Origin: Dysgonomonas gadei ATCC BAA-286
Lineage (GTDB): Bacteria; Bacteroidota; Bacteroidia; Bacteroidales; Dysgonomonadaceae
Assembly: GCF_000213555.1 (NCBI RefSeq)
Contig: NZ_GL891989.1
Coordinates: 1 to 50,102 of the forward strand
DNA length: 50,102 bases
Reading direction: 5' to 3'
Within the stretch, counting starts at the first letter, position 1, and every line of letters starts with the position of its first letter. The position numbers and the translations under genes are program-made. Of this stretch, positions 32,333 through 41,154 are shown one piece after another. The notes under the pieces are model-generated. The model was not told where the DNA came from. It did no database searches and saw only the letters and a program-made list of their open reading frames with translations.

Positions 32333-33667
32333 ATGAATAAATCCCAGAATCAATTAAAAACGTACACATTACACAATTATCAATCAATACCTCAGATGGC
32401 TGGTATCCCCAAAGAGTTTGTCAGGGATATTGAAATCGTAGGAAGAGTATTACCCTTCAAAACCAATAATTATGTAATAGATGAACTGATAGATTGGGAT
32501 AATATCGAAACTGATCCGATATTCACATTAAACTTTCCAAGAAGAGGGATGCTTGATAAAAAGCATTATGCGATAGTCGAAAAATTATTGGATGGAAATG
32601 CGGAAAAATCTTTTATTGACGCGAAGATACAGGAAATCCGTTTGTCATTGAATCCCAATCCGGCAGGGCAGGAGCATAATGTACCTTCGTTAGGAGAAAT
32701 AAAACTGAAAGGTATCCAACATAAATATCCTGAAACGGTATTGTTCTTTCCCAGCCAGGGACAAACCTGTCATGCTTATTGCACTTTTTGTTTCCGGTGG
32801 CCTCAATTCTCAGGGATGAGCGGATTAAAATTTGCAATGAAAGAAGCAGACTTATTACTTAAGTACCTGCGGGTTCATAAAGAGGTAACAGATGTTCTCT
32901 TTACAGGCGGAGATCCGATGGTTATGAATGCAGCCATTCTTAGTAGTTATATTAACCCCTTGTTAACTTCTGATTTTGATCATATCCGTTCTATTCGTAT
33001 CGGGACAAAGTCATTAGCCTACTGGCCATACAGATATCTTACCGATACAGATAGTGATGATATTATCCGCTTATTTGAAGAAATTAACAAATCGGGAAAG
33101 AACCTGTCGATTCAGGCACACTTTAATCATCCGAGAGAGCTGTCGACCGAGGCTGTCAAGCAAGCCATTATGCGTATCCGAAGTACCGGAGCACAAATAC
33201 GGACTCAGTCTCCACTGCTAAAGCATATCAATGATAAGCCTGAAATATGGGCCCAGATGTGGCGTAAACAAGTTGATCTGGGCTGTATCCCTTATTATAT
33301 GTTTATCGCACGGGATACCGGCTCAAAGCAATATTTTGAACTTCCATTGGAGAAATGCTGGAATATCTTTCGAAGGGCATATCAGCAGGTGAGCGGTCTA
33401 TGCAGGACCGTAAGAGGACCGAGTATGAGTGATCATGCCGGAAAGATACAGGTGTTGGGTGTGCAGGAGATTAAAGGAGAAAAGATATTTATACTTCGTT
33501 TTATTCAGGGACGTAATCCCAAGTGGGTCGATATTCCTTTTTTTGCTGAATATGATCCTAAAGCCACTTGGTTCAATCAGCTTAAACCGGCATTCGGAGA
33601 AGAAAAATTCTTGTTTGAAGAAAACCGTTATAAACTTATCGATTCAAAACCTTTCTTGTTTGAATAA
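32333..33667 (+). CDS. KamA-family radical SAM protein (lysine 2,3-aminomutase-like)
   Basis: 444 residues. The radical SAM cluster motif is TCHAYCTFCFRWPQF (Cys 146, 150, 153), preceded by VLFFPSQGQ. FTGGDPMVM is the SAM-binding GGDP, and LSIQAHFNHPRELS and QIRTQSPLLKHIND are KamA blocks. KamA-type enzymes exchange amino groups on lysine or glutamate, others act in beta-lysine or osmolyte routes. The PLP-binding lysine region was not mapped with certainty, so the substrate is open. Confidence 0.82.
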   Translation: MNKSQNQLKTYTLHNYQSIPQMAGIPKEFVRDIEIVGRVLPFKTNNYVIDELIDWDNIETDPIFTLNFPRRGMLDKKHYAIVEKLLDGNAEKSFIDAKIQEIRLSLNPNPAGQEHNVPSLGEIKLKGIQHKYPETVLFFPSQGQTCHAYCTFCFRWPQFSGMSGLKFAMKEADLLLKYLRVHKEVTDVLFTGGDPMVMNAAILSSYINPLLTSDFDHIRSIRIGTKSLAYWPYRYLTDTDSDDIIRLFEEINKSGKNLSIQAHFNHPRELSTEAVKQAIMRIRSTGAQIRTQSPLLKHINDKPEIWAQMWRKQVDLGCIPYYMFIARDTGSKQYFELPLEKCWNIFRRAYQQVSGLCRTVRGPSMSDHAGKIQVLGVQEIKGEKIFILRFIQGRNPKWVDIPFFAEYDPKATWFNQLKPAFGEEKFLFEENRYKLIDSKPFLFE

Positions 33668-33825
33668 TGAAGAAAATTATGCCAGGAGATTCTCTCTTTT
33701 GGGCTTTCAATTTTTTCTTTTACCTTAAGAAGATATGACCTGTAAACTATAAGTGCTTTCTTTGAAGCTGTATTATTTTTTCTTTTATGCTTAAATATTT
33801 ATAGTATATACTGAGTCCAATGGTC

Positions 33826-34821
33826 TTATTTCACAGCAGGTTGTACCCATTTGAAAATATAAGAATCGACTGGAATAACCAACCGCTCTGATATTTTAGA
33901 CATACGCACAGGAAGCTTCATCAGAAAATCGCGGGCACGTTCTGCTTCGTCCGTTAATCCCGTAATTTTATCTATCTGCCATTTGTCTATCAGCTTTTGT
34001 ATAATATCCACATAATCGGCGGCTGTATATACCCCGATGCGCTGTGCGGCATTTGAAAATTGTTCGAAGGCAGTGCTTATTTTCTCTTTCGATTCTCTCA
34101 GGAAGTGAGCAGGCATAACTATCTTTTGTTTCATCATATACTGGAAAGCGAGCATCATTTCACTGGGGTCTACCTCAAATATACGCCTTACAAATTCGCT
34201 GTAAGCATGGTGATGCCTCATTTCGTCACTTGCGATACGTTTACACATCCTTGACAATTTTTCATTACTCATTTTTTTAGCTATTTCCGCTACACGATTG
34301 TGCGAAATGAAAGTTGCCAATTCCTGAAAACTGGTGTATACAAAGTTTTTGTACGGGTCTCTTCCCGTACCAATATCAAAGCCGTCATTGATGAGATGTT
34401 GCGTGGTTTGCTCAATCTCTCTCATATTCACTCTGCCGGATAAATATAGGTATTTATTTAATAAATCGCCGTGACGGTTTTCCTCACCCGTCCAGTGCCT
34501 GATCCATTTTGACCAGCCGTTGCGCTTTTCTCCGTCTACATTGTCTATACCTTCTACGTCCATTAACCACGATTCATAAGTGGGTAAAGCCTCTTCTGTG
34601 ATGGTGTCCCCGACCAATACGACCCAGAAGTCGTAAGGGAGTTCTTTCGCCAGTTCGCGTAATTCTTTTACATCTTCAAAGAAAGTTTCTTTCTCTGAGT
34701 TAGGAAGATAATCAGTAGGTTGCCATATTTTTTCAACAGGAACCAGAAACTGGGTAATAAAATTCTCGACATTCTTTTCTAAGAAGTGCATGACTTCTAA
34801 ACGGATATTTGTAATTGACAT
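33826..34821 (-). CDS. Acyl-ACP desaturase (ferritin-like di-iron)
   Basis: 331 residues of the stearoyl-ACP desaturase family: WTGEENRHGDLLNKYLYL (first EExxH, di-iron), IASDEMRHHHAYSEF (second DExRHH), and QELATFISHNRVAEIA between them. The enzyme introduces a double bond in acyl-ACP using oxygen and ferredoxin. It has no signal peptide. It is a single gene with intergenic DNA on both sides and would affect membrane fluidity; the link to the neighbouring cold-shock genes is speculation. Confidence 0.9.
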   Translation of the reverse strand: MSITNIRLEVMHFLEKNVENFITQFLVPVEKIWQPTDYLPNSEKETFFEDVKELRELAKELPYDFWVVLVGDTITEEALPTYESWLMDVEGIDNVDGEKRNGWSKWIRHWTGEENRHGDLLNKYLYLSGRVNMREIEQTTQHLINDGFDIGTGRDPYKNFVYTSFQELATFISHNRVAEIAKKMSNEKLSRMCKRIASDEMRHHHAYSEFVRRIFEVDPSEMMLAFQYMMKQKIVMPAHFLRESKEKISTAFEQFSNAAQRIGVYTAADYVDIIQKLIDKWQIDKITGLTDEAERARDFLMKLPVRMSKISERLVIPVDSYIFKWVQPAVK

Positions 34822-35397
34822 TATACTATATTAATTAATGCCTTCTACCACTGATCTTTTCTTCTTCTCAGAAACTTTCGAGAAGGGTGATCTTTTACAG
34901 TAAAAGGCTGGTGTGTTGTAAAGGTAAAATTATTTTCAAGTCCTAATAGTAAATTATTATATTTTGTCATTCTCTACAAGTTATTAATAGTTAAACGCCT
35001 ATCATGTAAGCGGCTGAAATGAATTTCCATGAATTTTATTTTACTTGTTTCTTTATGAAAGATTTATAGTAAATTACTCTGTTGAATAAGATTATAAACT
35101 ATTTGTACTTCAATCTAGAACTGATAAATATAGTCACTTAATTTGGTTATATGCAGCTAATTAGTTTCCGGACGAATATATAAATAAATTGCATCTTTTC
35201 CTTTGGTGTAACTCACTGCAAAACAGTGAATAATAAGCGTGGGCTATTTGCTCGTTCATAAAATATCAATGGTTTAACCAATTGATATACAATATAAAGA
35301 TTTGAGGGCAAAGTTCCCTCTCTCCGCCAAGATAAGATGAAAGATGAATTAAAATACTGAAATTCAATGAGTTTTAGGTTTTTTTTGTTTAATCGTA
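34822..35397. other. Intergenic region
   Basis: 576 bp without a gene. AT-rich, with a run of short repeats but no clear terminator, operator or RNA gene identified. Confidence 0.4.
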
Positions 35398-35910
35398 CTA
35401 TTTGCTACTATAACTGTTATATTCTTCATCGGTTACAGGTTCCATCCAAATAACAGCGCCTTTATGAGATTGTGGGCTAATTGCTATATGCTCGAATTCA
35501 CTATCTGGAGTTGCGCCATGCCAATGGACGACATCAGCATGAATTTCAACAACATCGCCTACATTAAGTAATTGAATCGGCTTGTCTTTTTGCTGATAAT
35601 AGCCTTGTCCTTTAGTACATAGCAGAATTTGTCCGCCCGGATGTGAATGCCAGTTATTCCGTACTCCCGGTTCAAAAATTACATTACCTATCGTGAGGTC
35701 GAAATTTTCTTTATCTGTTACTAACATTTGCAGCCATGCTGTTCCGCTGAAATAGTCGTTATTTATCTTTTCTCCTTTCGGAAATATCTGATTTATTACT
35801 TTATTGTTGGATGTTTCCATTTCATTGTTATTTTTTGAATTATTACATGCTGTAAATAATAATGTTACAATAGTTAGCAAGGCGAAAGCATTTCTTTTTA
35901 TTGTTCTCAT
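35398..35910 (-). CDS. Cupin-domain lipoprotein
   Basis: 170 residues. A lipoprotein signal ends LLFTACNNS (Cys 21). The cupin fold carries VRNNWHSHPGGQILLCTKGQ (cupin motif 1 with HxH) and VVEIHADVVHWHGATPDSEF (motif 2). It probably binds a metal in the periplasm. It overlaps no neighbour, starts 14 nt after the carboxymuconolactone/hydrolase fusion and is last in the cluster. Confidence 0.85.
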   Translation of the reverse strand: MRTIKRNAFALLTIVTLLFTACNNSKNNNEMETSNNKVINQIFPKGEKINNDYFSGTAWLQMLVTDKENFDLTIGNVIFEPGVRNNWHSHPGGQILLCTKGQGYYQQKDKPIQLLNVGDVVEIHADVVHWHGATPDSEFEHIAISPQSHKGAVIWMEPVTDEEYNSYSSK

Positions 35911-35924
35911 ATTCTACTGTTTTA

Positions 35925-37604
35925 TTATTTCAGATATTGTTTAAAGAATGAATTCAATTTAGGTAATGAAATACCCATATATTCCGGTCTGTCATATAGA
36001 TCCACATGCGATGCTCCCGGCACAACAAACAGTTCTTTCGGCTCGGCAGCTTTACTGTAAGCATCTTCACTGAAATAGGCTGATACGGCACGTTCACCAA
36101 CTATAAATAACAATGGTCTTGGAGAGATAGTTTCTATCTGTGCAAACGGAAAGAAGTTCATCATCGGCGCAAGGCTCGTATAAGAATAACTCGTAGTCGA
36201 GTTTGGATGCCCTCCACGTGACGTACGATAATAGTCGAAAAATTCACGGGTATTTTCCGTATCGCTGTCGCTCAATTGAGTAGGAATAGCCGCAATGTCT
36301 TTTCTTGCTGCGCCATTAAACTCTTTTGTACGTTGTTCGCCTATATCATCCAATGTTTTCATGCGCTGTTCATACGTTATCACATCGCCTAATCCTTGAC
36401 GGCGCGCGCGCCCCATATCATACATGCTAATGGTAGCTACCGCTTTTATCCTGTGGTCTATTTGCGCTGCACTGACCGAATAACCACCACCGCCACAAAT
36501 ACCGATTACTCCGATAGCATCTGCATTTACATTTTTATGATTACTAAGGAAATCAACCGCTGCACTGAAATCTTCCACACGGGCTTCGGGTGATTCAATA
36601 TAGCGTGGATAACCACCGCTTTCGCCATAATGTGTAGCATCGAATGCAAGAGTGATATAGCCTAACTCTGCCATTTTTTGTGCATGAAGTCCTGAAGTTT
36701 GTTCTTTTACTCCACCAAACGGATGACCTACAACGATAGCTGCATACTTCTTGTTTGTATTATAGTTTGGAGGAAAGTACAGATTACCTACCACCGTATT
36801 AAGAAAACGGTTGGGGAATGACACTTTTTGGACGCTTATTCCATTTTCCGTTCCCATAGTCAGATCAGCGTCAGTTTCTATATTGCGATTTTGAAGTACA
36901 CCGGTAAGGACCGATCTTGCCTGTGAGCCTTCTAACTGTCCGATAGTTGTAGTGATTATTTCTACAACCTGTTTTAGTTGAGTGGGAGTTATACCGGTAT
37001 TGAGTGCCAGCCCCATGTGTGAAGTCAGCATGGGTTGCAAATCGCCCAATGCAGCTATTACCGATACCGTAACCAGTTCACGCTGAGCATAGGTCAGTAC
37101 ATCCCGCTCAAATATATCAGCAAAAAGATGTTCTTTCAGGAATGTTTCTATTTCGGGACTGAAACCTGCATAGCCTGCGGTTGCGCGTCCGGCCGGTGGA
37201 GTAATACCCTGAAGTTCGGAAAGGATTTCTTTTCCACGCTCGTATTTATCGCGGGTATCGGTAACGGGTGAGGCTTCACGTCCGGGGTTATCGTTTATAC
37301 CGGCTGCTTTGCGTTCATCCAATACGCTCATAAAAGTTTGCAGTCCGCGCAGGCTTCTGGGAAAGCCGCTGTAAGCATACAGGTGTACTAATACTTCTTT
37401 AATTTCACTAACCGTCAATCCGGCTTCAAGCCCTGCTACTAATTCGAGTTTTAATTTGTCTAAATCACCCCTTGCCGTGAAAGCAGCGATGGTTACTATT
37501 TTTTCTTGTTTCTTATCTAACATATTGTTCTGTGCATTTACGTTGCCGGATATGCTGCCCAGCAACAAAATCATTATTGCTATATATAAATTTATGTTTT
37601 TCAT
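35925..37604 (-). CDS. Carboxymuconolactone decarboxylase-like plus dienelactone-hydrolase-like fusion
   Basis: 559 residues with a signal peptide (NLYIAIMILLLGSISGNVNA). Residues about 30-115 and 140-235 are two CMD-type helical repeats (VHLYAYSGFPRSLRGLQTFM; AQRELVTVSVIAALGDLQPML). Residues about 265-555 form an alpha/beta hydrolase: VGHPFGG, IGVIGICGGGGYSVSA (nucleophile Cys in G-x-C-x-G, as in dienelactone hydrolases), and a late VPGASHVDLYD His. The fusion suggests sequential steps on one substrate. It is co-directional with cupin, flavodoxin and hydrolase genes. Confidence 0.85.
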   Translation of the reverse strand: MKNINLYIAIMILLLGSISGNVNAQNNMLDKKQEKIVTIAAFTARGDLDKLKLELVAGLEAGLTVSEIKEVLVHLYAYSGFPRSLRGLQTFMSVLDERKAAGINDNPGREASPVTDTRDKYERGKEILSELQGITPPAGRATAGYAGFSPEIETFLKEHLFADIFERDVLTYAQRELVTVSVIAALGDLQPMLTSHMGLALNTGITPTQLKQVVEIITTTIGQLEGSQARSVLTGVLQNRNIETDADLTMGTENGISVQKVSFPNRFLNTVVGNLYFPPNYNTNKKYAAIVVGHPFGGVKEQTSGLHAQKMAELGYITLAFDATHYGESGGYPRYIESPEARVEDFSAAVDFLSNHKNVNADAIGVIGICGGGGYSVSAAQIDHRIKAVATISMYDMGRARRQGLGDVITYEQRMKTLDDIGEQRTKEFNGAARKDIAAIPTQLSDSDTENTREFFDYYRTSRGGHPNSTTSYSYTSLAPMMNFFPFAQIETISPRPLLFIVGERAVSAYFSEDAYSKAAEPKELFVVPGASHVDLYDRPEYMGISLPKLNSFFKQYLK

Positions 37605-37607
37605 CTT

Positions 37608-38095
37608 TCAATTGTTTAAATTAAGTTCATATTCATGCGCCTGGCGAGTGAAGGTCATCGCCATCAATTTCCATTCGTTGTCTTTCCTGATATATATTTC
37701 GGCTACGATAAACGGATTTACAACTTCATTGCCGCCTACAATGGATTCTAGGCGGATTCGGTTTAGAAGAATGGCAGTCGCTCCATCTACCTGTACAGAT
37801 ATTTCTTTTATATCAGCATGTTTGTAAATAATATTCTTTTATTAATTACATCTAATTCTTGCTCTTTTGTAAAGGTTGCACCCATATGTACAAATACAAC
37901 CTTATCATGGAATAAGTTGGATAATGCCTCGGTATTAAACTCTGCCATCCATTGCCATTTAGTCTTTGACAGGTCGATTAATTCCTGCTTTGTTTTATCA
38001 TCGTTTTTTACTTCTTGCTGCGCATATGCTTCTTGCATGCCGAATAATATGCTTAAAACAAGAACCAACACAATCACTTTTGTTTTCTTTTCCAT
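37608..38095 (-). pseudogene. Frameshifted exported SnoaL/DUF4440-like protein
   Basis: The first part has a signal peptide (VIVLVLVLSILFGMQEAYAQ) and WQWMAEFNTEALSNLFHDKV then VVFVHMGATFTKEQELDVINK, the start of an NTF2-like domain, and ends early. A different frame continues as YKHADIKEISVQVDGATAIL and VNPFIVAEIYIRKDNEWKLM to a TGA at 37608, the expected second half. The shift lies near 37830-37850. The next gene begins 3 nt later. It is probably inactive unless the frameshift is a sequencing error. Confidence 0.75.
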
Positions 38096-38105
38096 ATCTG
38101 TAATA

Positions 38106-38420
38106 TTATTGATTTGAAATAATACCGATCTCTTTCAGCCACGGTGTTACATCAGCATTTCTGTTGGTAGTTCCAAAACCTTTAAGATGTTCGGAATCGG
38201 GAGTAAGTTCTACTATTTTAGCCAGTGTTTCATCCCTGTATGTGGCGGCAACTTGCTGCGTGCTTCCTCCCCAACTGAAATAGGCGATAAGAATCTTCCG
38301 GTCTGTTACTTCGGGAGGTGTCTGCTCTTTATCTTCCCAAATATTTTCGTTATTATCTGAATATGCCGACAGAGGGCATATTATTAGCATCATGAATAGG
38401 GTTAAAATTAAATTCTTCAT
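38106..38420 (-). CDS. Flavodoxin-like exported protein with internal deletion
   Basis: 104 residues: a signal peptide, then RKILIAYFSWGGSTQQVA, the FMN-phosphate-binding loop of flavodoxins (about residues 43-57), followed at once by YRDETLAKIVELTPDSEHLK and DVTPWLKEIGI. Flavodoxins of this type need about 150-180 residues. The middle of the fold is absent with no frameshift, so an in-frame deletion has probably left a non-functional or repurposed protein. Confidence 0.55.
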   Translation of the reverse strand: MKNLILTLFMMLIICPLSAYSDNNENIWEDKEQTPPEVTDRKILIAYFSWGGSTQQVAATYRDETLAKIVELTPDSEHLKGFGTTNRNADVTPWLKEIGIISNQ

Positions 38421-38424
38421 GTTT

Positions 38425-39528
38425 CTATTTTTTATCTAAGTTTTTTTCTTTCAACCAACCGGAAAGCAAATCGGCTATTTCTACATTGTTGAGGTCAGAC
38501 ATCGGAAAATGGGTATTGCCAAATACGCCTATTTTGGGTAATTCAACTAAAGTAGCATCACCGCCGTGACGGTTTATAGCTTCAACGAATAATCGCCCTA
38601 ATGCCAGACGTGTCCGCCAGTTTTCTCCTCCGAGTTCGTTGGTTACTTCATCGGGTATATAATCGCCGAAATACATCACGATAGGGATTTTAGTCAGTTT
38701 CATGAAATCTTCCATCGAAACTTCAACACCTGATAATATTCCTGTACGTCCGCTTATTGGTTGGGGTACTTCTCCTTTGGGGAATGGGTAGGTTCCTGGC
38801 TCATAGGCAACGATGGCTTTTACATGCTGATTTTTTATGCCTGTAAACCATCCCGGAAGGCCTCCTTGCGAATGTGTTACCAGAATACCTGAGCCTATTC
38901 TATCAAAAAGGGCAGACATGCTGTTGCTGATTACTTCGTTGTCGAATGCGCCTGTATTCGGCGTCATTTGGCGGAAGAAGTTTTCGAGGCTCTGGCTATC
39001 TTTCGGGAATTGTACTCCTTCGTGATAATCGGGCCATATACCTATACGGAATATTTCGTACCACATTTGCTCGTCGGCAATGGGTTCGATGGTAGATGCA
39101 ACCGTGCTTCTTCCTGCTTTTCCCCGGCGGGGTTGGTCGATTAAGTATGTACTGAAACCTCTACGGAGAAAAATATTCTGGAAGCCTTCACGCCCGTCGG
39201 GTGTCGTTTCCCATGTTTTGGAGGATTGCCCTGCTCCATGCAGAAAAACAAGAGGTAATTGCCGGGCTTTGTCGGGTATCTGGTAAAATACATAGGCATG
39301 GTCGCCGTGATAGGTTTGCCCTTCGGGATAAGGTTTGAAGTTATCGAAGTTGTTGCCATTATATGTACCTTCATTTTGAATCACCGAGCCGCCAACGGCA
39401 AAACTGCCCTGTTCTTTTATTACAAGTAGTCCGTTCATATCTTTTTCCTTATTTTGATTACAAGCCGAGAAAATAAGGAGGATACTTATTATAAATACTA
39501 TCTCTTTCACGCTATTCCTTTGCTTCAT
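38425..39528 (-). CDS. Lipoprotein alpha/beta hydrolase
   Basis: 367 residues; lipoprotein signal ends ILLIFSACNQN (Cys). It has LPLVFLHGAGQSSKTWE (oxyanion HG), GSGILVTHSQGGLPGW (nucleophile Ser in HSQGG) and a late GNTHFPMSDLN with the His. The substrate is probably a hydrophobic ester. It begins the reverse-strand cluster and is divergent to the AraC regulator, separated by a region with paired operators. Confidence 0.85.
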   Translation of the reverse strand: MKQRNSVKEIVFIISILLIFSACNQNKEKDMNGLLVIKEQGSFAVGGSVIQNEGTYNGNNFDNFKPYPEGQTYHGDHAYVFYQIPDKARQLPLVFLHGAGQSSKTWETTPDGREGFQNIFLRRGFSTYLIDQPRRGKAGRSTVASTIEPIADEQMWYEIFRIGIWPDYHEGVQFPKDSQSLENFFRQMTPNTGAFDNEVISNSMSALFDRIGSGILVTHSQGGLPGWFTGIKNQHVKAIVAYEPGTYPFPKGEVPQPISGRTGILSGVEVSMEDFMKLTKIPIVMYFGDYIPDEVTNELGGENWRTRLALGRLFVEAINRHGGDATLVELPKIGVFGNTHFPMSDLNNVEIADLLSGWLKEKNLDKK

Positions 39529-39615
39529 ATTTTACGGATTATAAGTTTATAATTTTCATGTTACAAATTTACGGTGAATAATACCCCATGTAAATAGACA
39601 GATTACTGATTCTCC

Positions 39616-39695
39616 TACCATTATTACTGATTGCTACTTTATAGAATATCAATCATATACACAAATTACAGTTTCTTATACCATTATTACTGATT
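39616..39695. promoter_or_regulatory. Paired 17-bp direct repeats, candidate AraC operators
   Basis: TACCATTATTACTGATT occurs identically at 39616-39632 and 39679-39695, starts 63 bp apart (six helical turns). A partial copy (ATTACTGATT) lies at 39602-39611. They sit between the divergent AraC and hydrolase genes. AraC-type regulators commonly bind such repeats. Confidence 0.65.
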
Positions 39696-39773
39696 TACAG
39701 CATGGGATGGTAGATTTTAAACAAGAAGCCTTATTTTTACAAAATATAGGTTCGCCTCAGCAATTCAAATAAA

Positions 39774-39803
39774 TTTGATTGCTTTCGGCTTTTTATATAT
39801 TTG
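39774..39803 (+). promoter_or_regulatory. Promoter of the AraC-type regulator
   Basis: TTTG 39774-39777 and TATATTTG 39796-39803, 18 nt apart, 21 nt before the ATG at 39825. Confidence 0.5.
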
Positions 39804-39824
39804 TTATACATAAAATCAGAAATT

Positions 39825-40724
39825 ATGAGCGAAATATTGAATTTTGATACGATACACGATTATAACAGTTTTCTGGGAATAGAAACGCTGCACCCTTTGG
39901 TAAGTTCTATCGACTTTTCCACAGTCACAAAAGAATTTCATCATATCCGTAAAAGATATGGTTTCTATTTTATTTTCCTGAAAGATGTAAAATGCGGCGA
40001 TTTGATTTATGGCCGCCATACATACGACTATCAGGAAGGTACGCTTGTTTTTATTGCTCCGGGACAAGTGGCCGGAAAAGATGATACGGGCGAAACTTTC
40101 AAAATGCAGGGCTGGGGGTTATGTTTTCATCCCGATTTGCTTCGGGGTACACTGCTCGGACAGAAAATGAATGATTATTCGTTTTTCTCTTACGAATCGA
40201 ATGAATCGCTGCATATGTCGGAACGTGAACGGCAGATTATAGTGAATTGTTTTCAGGAAATAAAAGACGAATTGAGTCATTCTGTTGATAAACACAGTAA
40301 AGCCATCATTACGGCGAATATTGAGGTTTTTCTTAATCATTGCCTGCGCTTTTATGACCGCCAATTCATTACCCGTGAGAATATAAATAAAGATGTATTG
40401 TCCCGGTTCGAGGAACTGCTTAACGGTTACTTCGAATCGGATAAACCGCAAACAATCGGTTTACCTTCGGTGCAGTATTTTGCAGATGAACTTCATTTGT
40501 CAGCCAATTATTTCGGGGATTTAATCAAAAAAGAAACAAGTAAATCCGCTCAGGAGTATATCCAGATAAAGGTTATTGAAAAGGCAAAGGATAAACTGTA
40601 CCACCCCGATAAGTCGGTAAATGAAATTGCTTATGAATTAGGGTTTAAATATCCGCATCATTTCAGCCGGATGTTTAAGAAGATTGTGGGTAGTTCGCCA
40701 AGTGATTATCGGTTGATGAATTAA
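39825..40724 (+). CDS. AraC-family transcriptional regulator
   Basis: 299 residues from MSEILNFDTIHDYNSFLG; a longer start at 39801 adds 8 residues. The N-terminal region is cupin-like (VKCGDLIYGRHTYDYQEGTL). The C-terminal 100 residues hold the two AraC HTHs (IGLPSVQYFADELHLSANYF; KSVNEIAYELGFKYPHHFSR, then MFKKIVGSSPSDYR). It probably controls the divergent hydrolase-cupin cluster through the repeats at 39616-39695. Confidence 0.88.
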   Translation: MSEILNFDTIHDYNSFLGIETLHPLVSSIDFSTVTKEFHHIRKRYGFYFIFLKDVKCGDLIYGRHTYDYQEGTLVFIAPGQVAGKDDTGETFKMQGWGLCFHPDLLRGTLLGQKMNDYSFFSYESNESLHMSERERQIIVNCFQEIKDELSHSVDKHSKAIITANIEVFLNHCLRFYDRQFITRENINKDVLSRFEELLNGYFESDKPQTIGLPSVQYFADELHLSANYFGDLIKKETSKSAQEYIQIKVIEKAKDKLYHPDKSVNEIAYELGFKYPHHFSRMFKKIVGSSPSDYRLMN

Positions 40725-40731
40725 TAAAAAT

Positions 40732-40755
40732 GAGAGAATCCGTAAAAATTCTCTC
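40732..40755 (+). terminator. Hairpin after the AraC gene
   Basis: GAGAGAAT and ATTCTCTC form a perfect 8-bp stem, 8 nt past the stop codon. Confidence 0.6.
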
Positions 40756-40782
40756 GTTATATATCGTATGTTTATATCCACT

Positions 40783-40863
40783 CTATTTCAAGTATTCCTT
40801 AAAGAAAGATTCCAGTTTGTCAAATGGTATATAGCTAACGACTAGATATGCAGAATTTTTCAT
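40783..40863 (-). pseudogene. Remnant of an alpha/beta-hydrolase C-terminus
   Basis: A 26-codon frame ends YIPFDKLESFFKEYLK and stop. The tail closely resembles the end of the fusion protein at 35925 (LPKLNSFFKQYLK). A paralogous hydrolase gene appears to have been lost here, leaving this fragment beside the MITE-like element. Confidence 0.45.
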
Positions 40864-40919
40864 TCAGGAATAGGATCGCACTCAATTACATAATTACAAC
40901 GGCTTTGCTGATTGGTTTC

Positions 40920-41071
40920 AGGGCAAACGCATCAAATTGTTCAACTTCTATCGAAGGCCTGTAGGGGCGTATTGCATACGCCCGCATAGCAAAATGTCAC
41001 AATTGGGCGTATGCAATACGCCCCTACATGAGGCTGAAAAACAGCTTTATGAATTTTGATGCGTTTGCCCT
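40920..41071. mobile_element. MITE-like element with nested inverted repeats
   Basis: Outer 17-bp inverted repeats AGGGCAAACGCATCAAA (40920-40936) and its complement (41055-41071) bound 152 bp. Inside, perfect 23-bp arms at 40961-40983 and 41005-41027 (starting GTAGGGGCGTATTGCATACG) can fold into a long hairpin. No coding frame. Size and nested repeats fit a non-autonomous transposable or folded repeat element. A target-site duplication was not found by eye. Confidence 0.65.
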
Positions 41072-41154
41072 AATTATTTGTACAATATAAAACAAACATA
41101 AATAAAAACTACTACATTTATAGAATATCCTAATAGCTCTATAGATAAAAATAT

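Noticed and set aside
40961..41027. Ordinary terminator made by the 23-bp inverted repeat
   Set aside because: It lies 236 nt past the AraC stop, has no T tract and is nested within outer inverted repeats, so a mobile element fits better.
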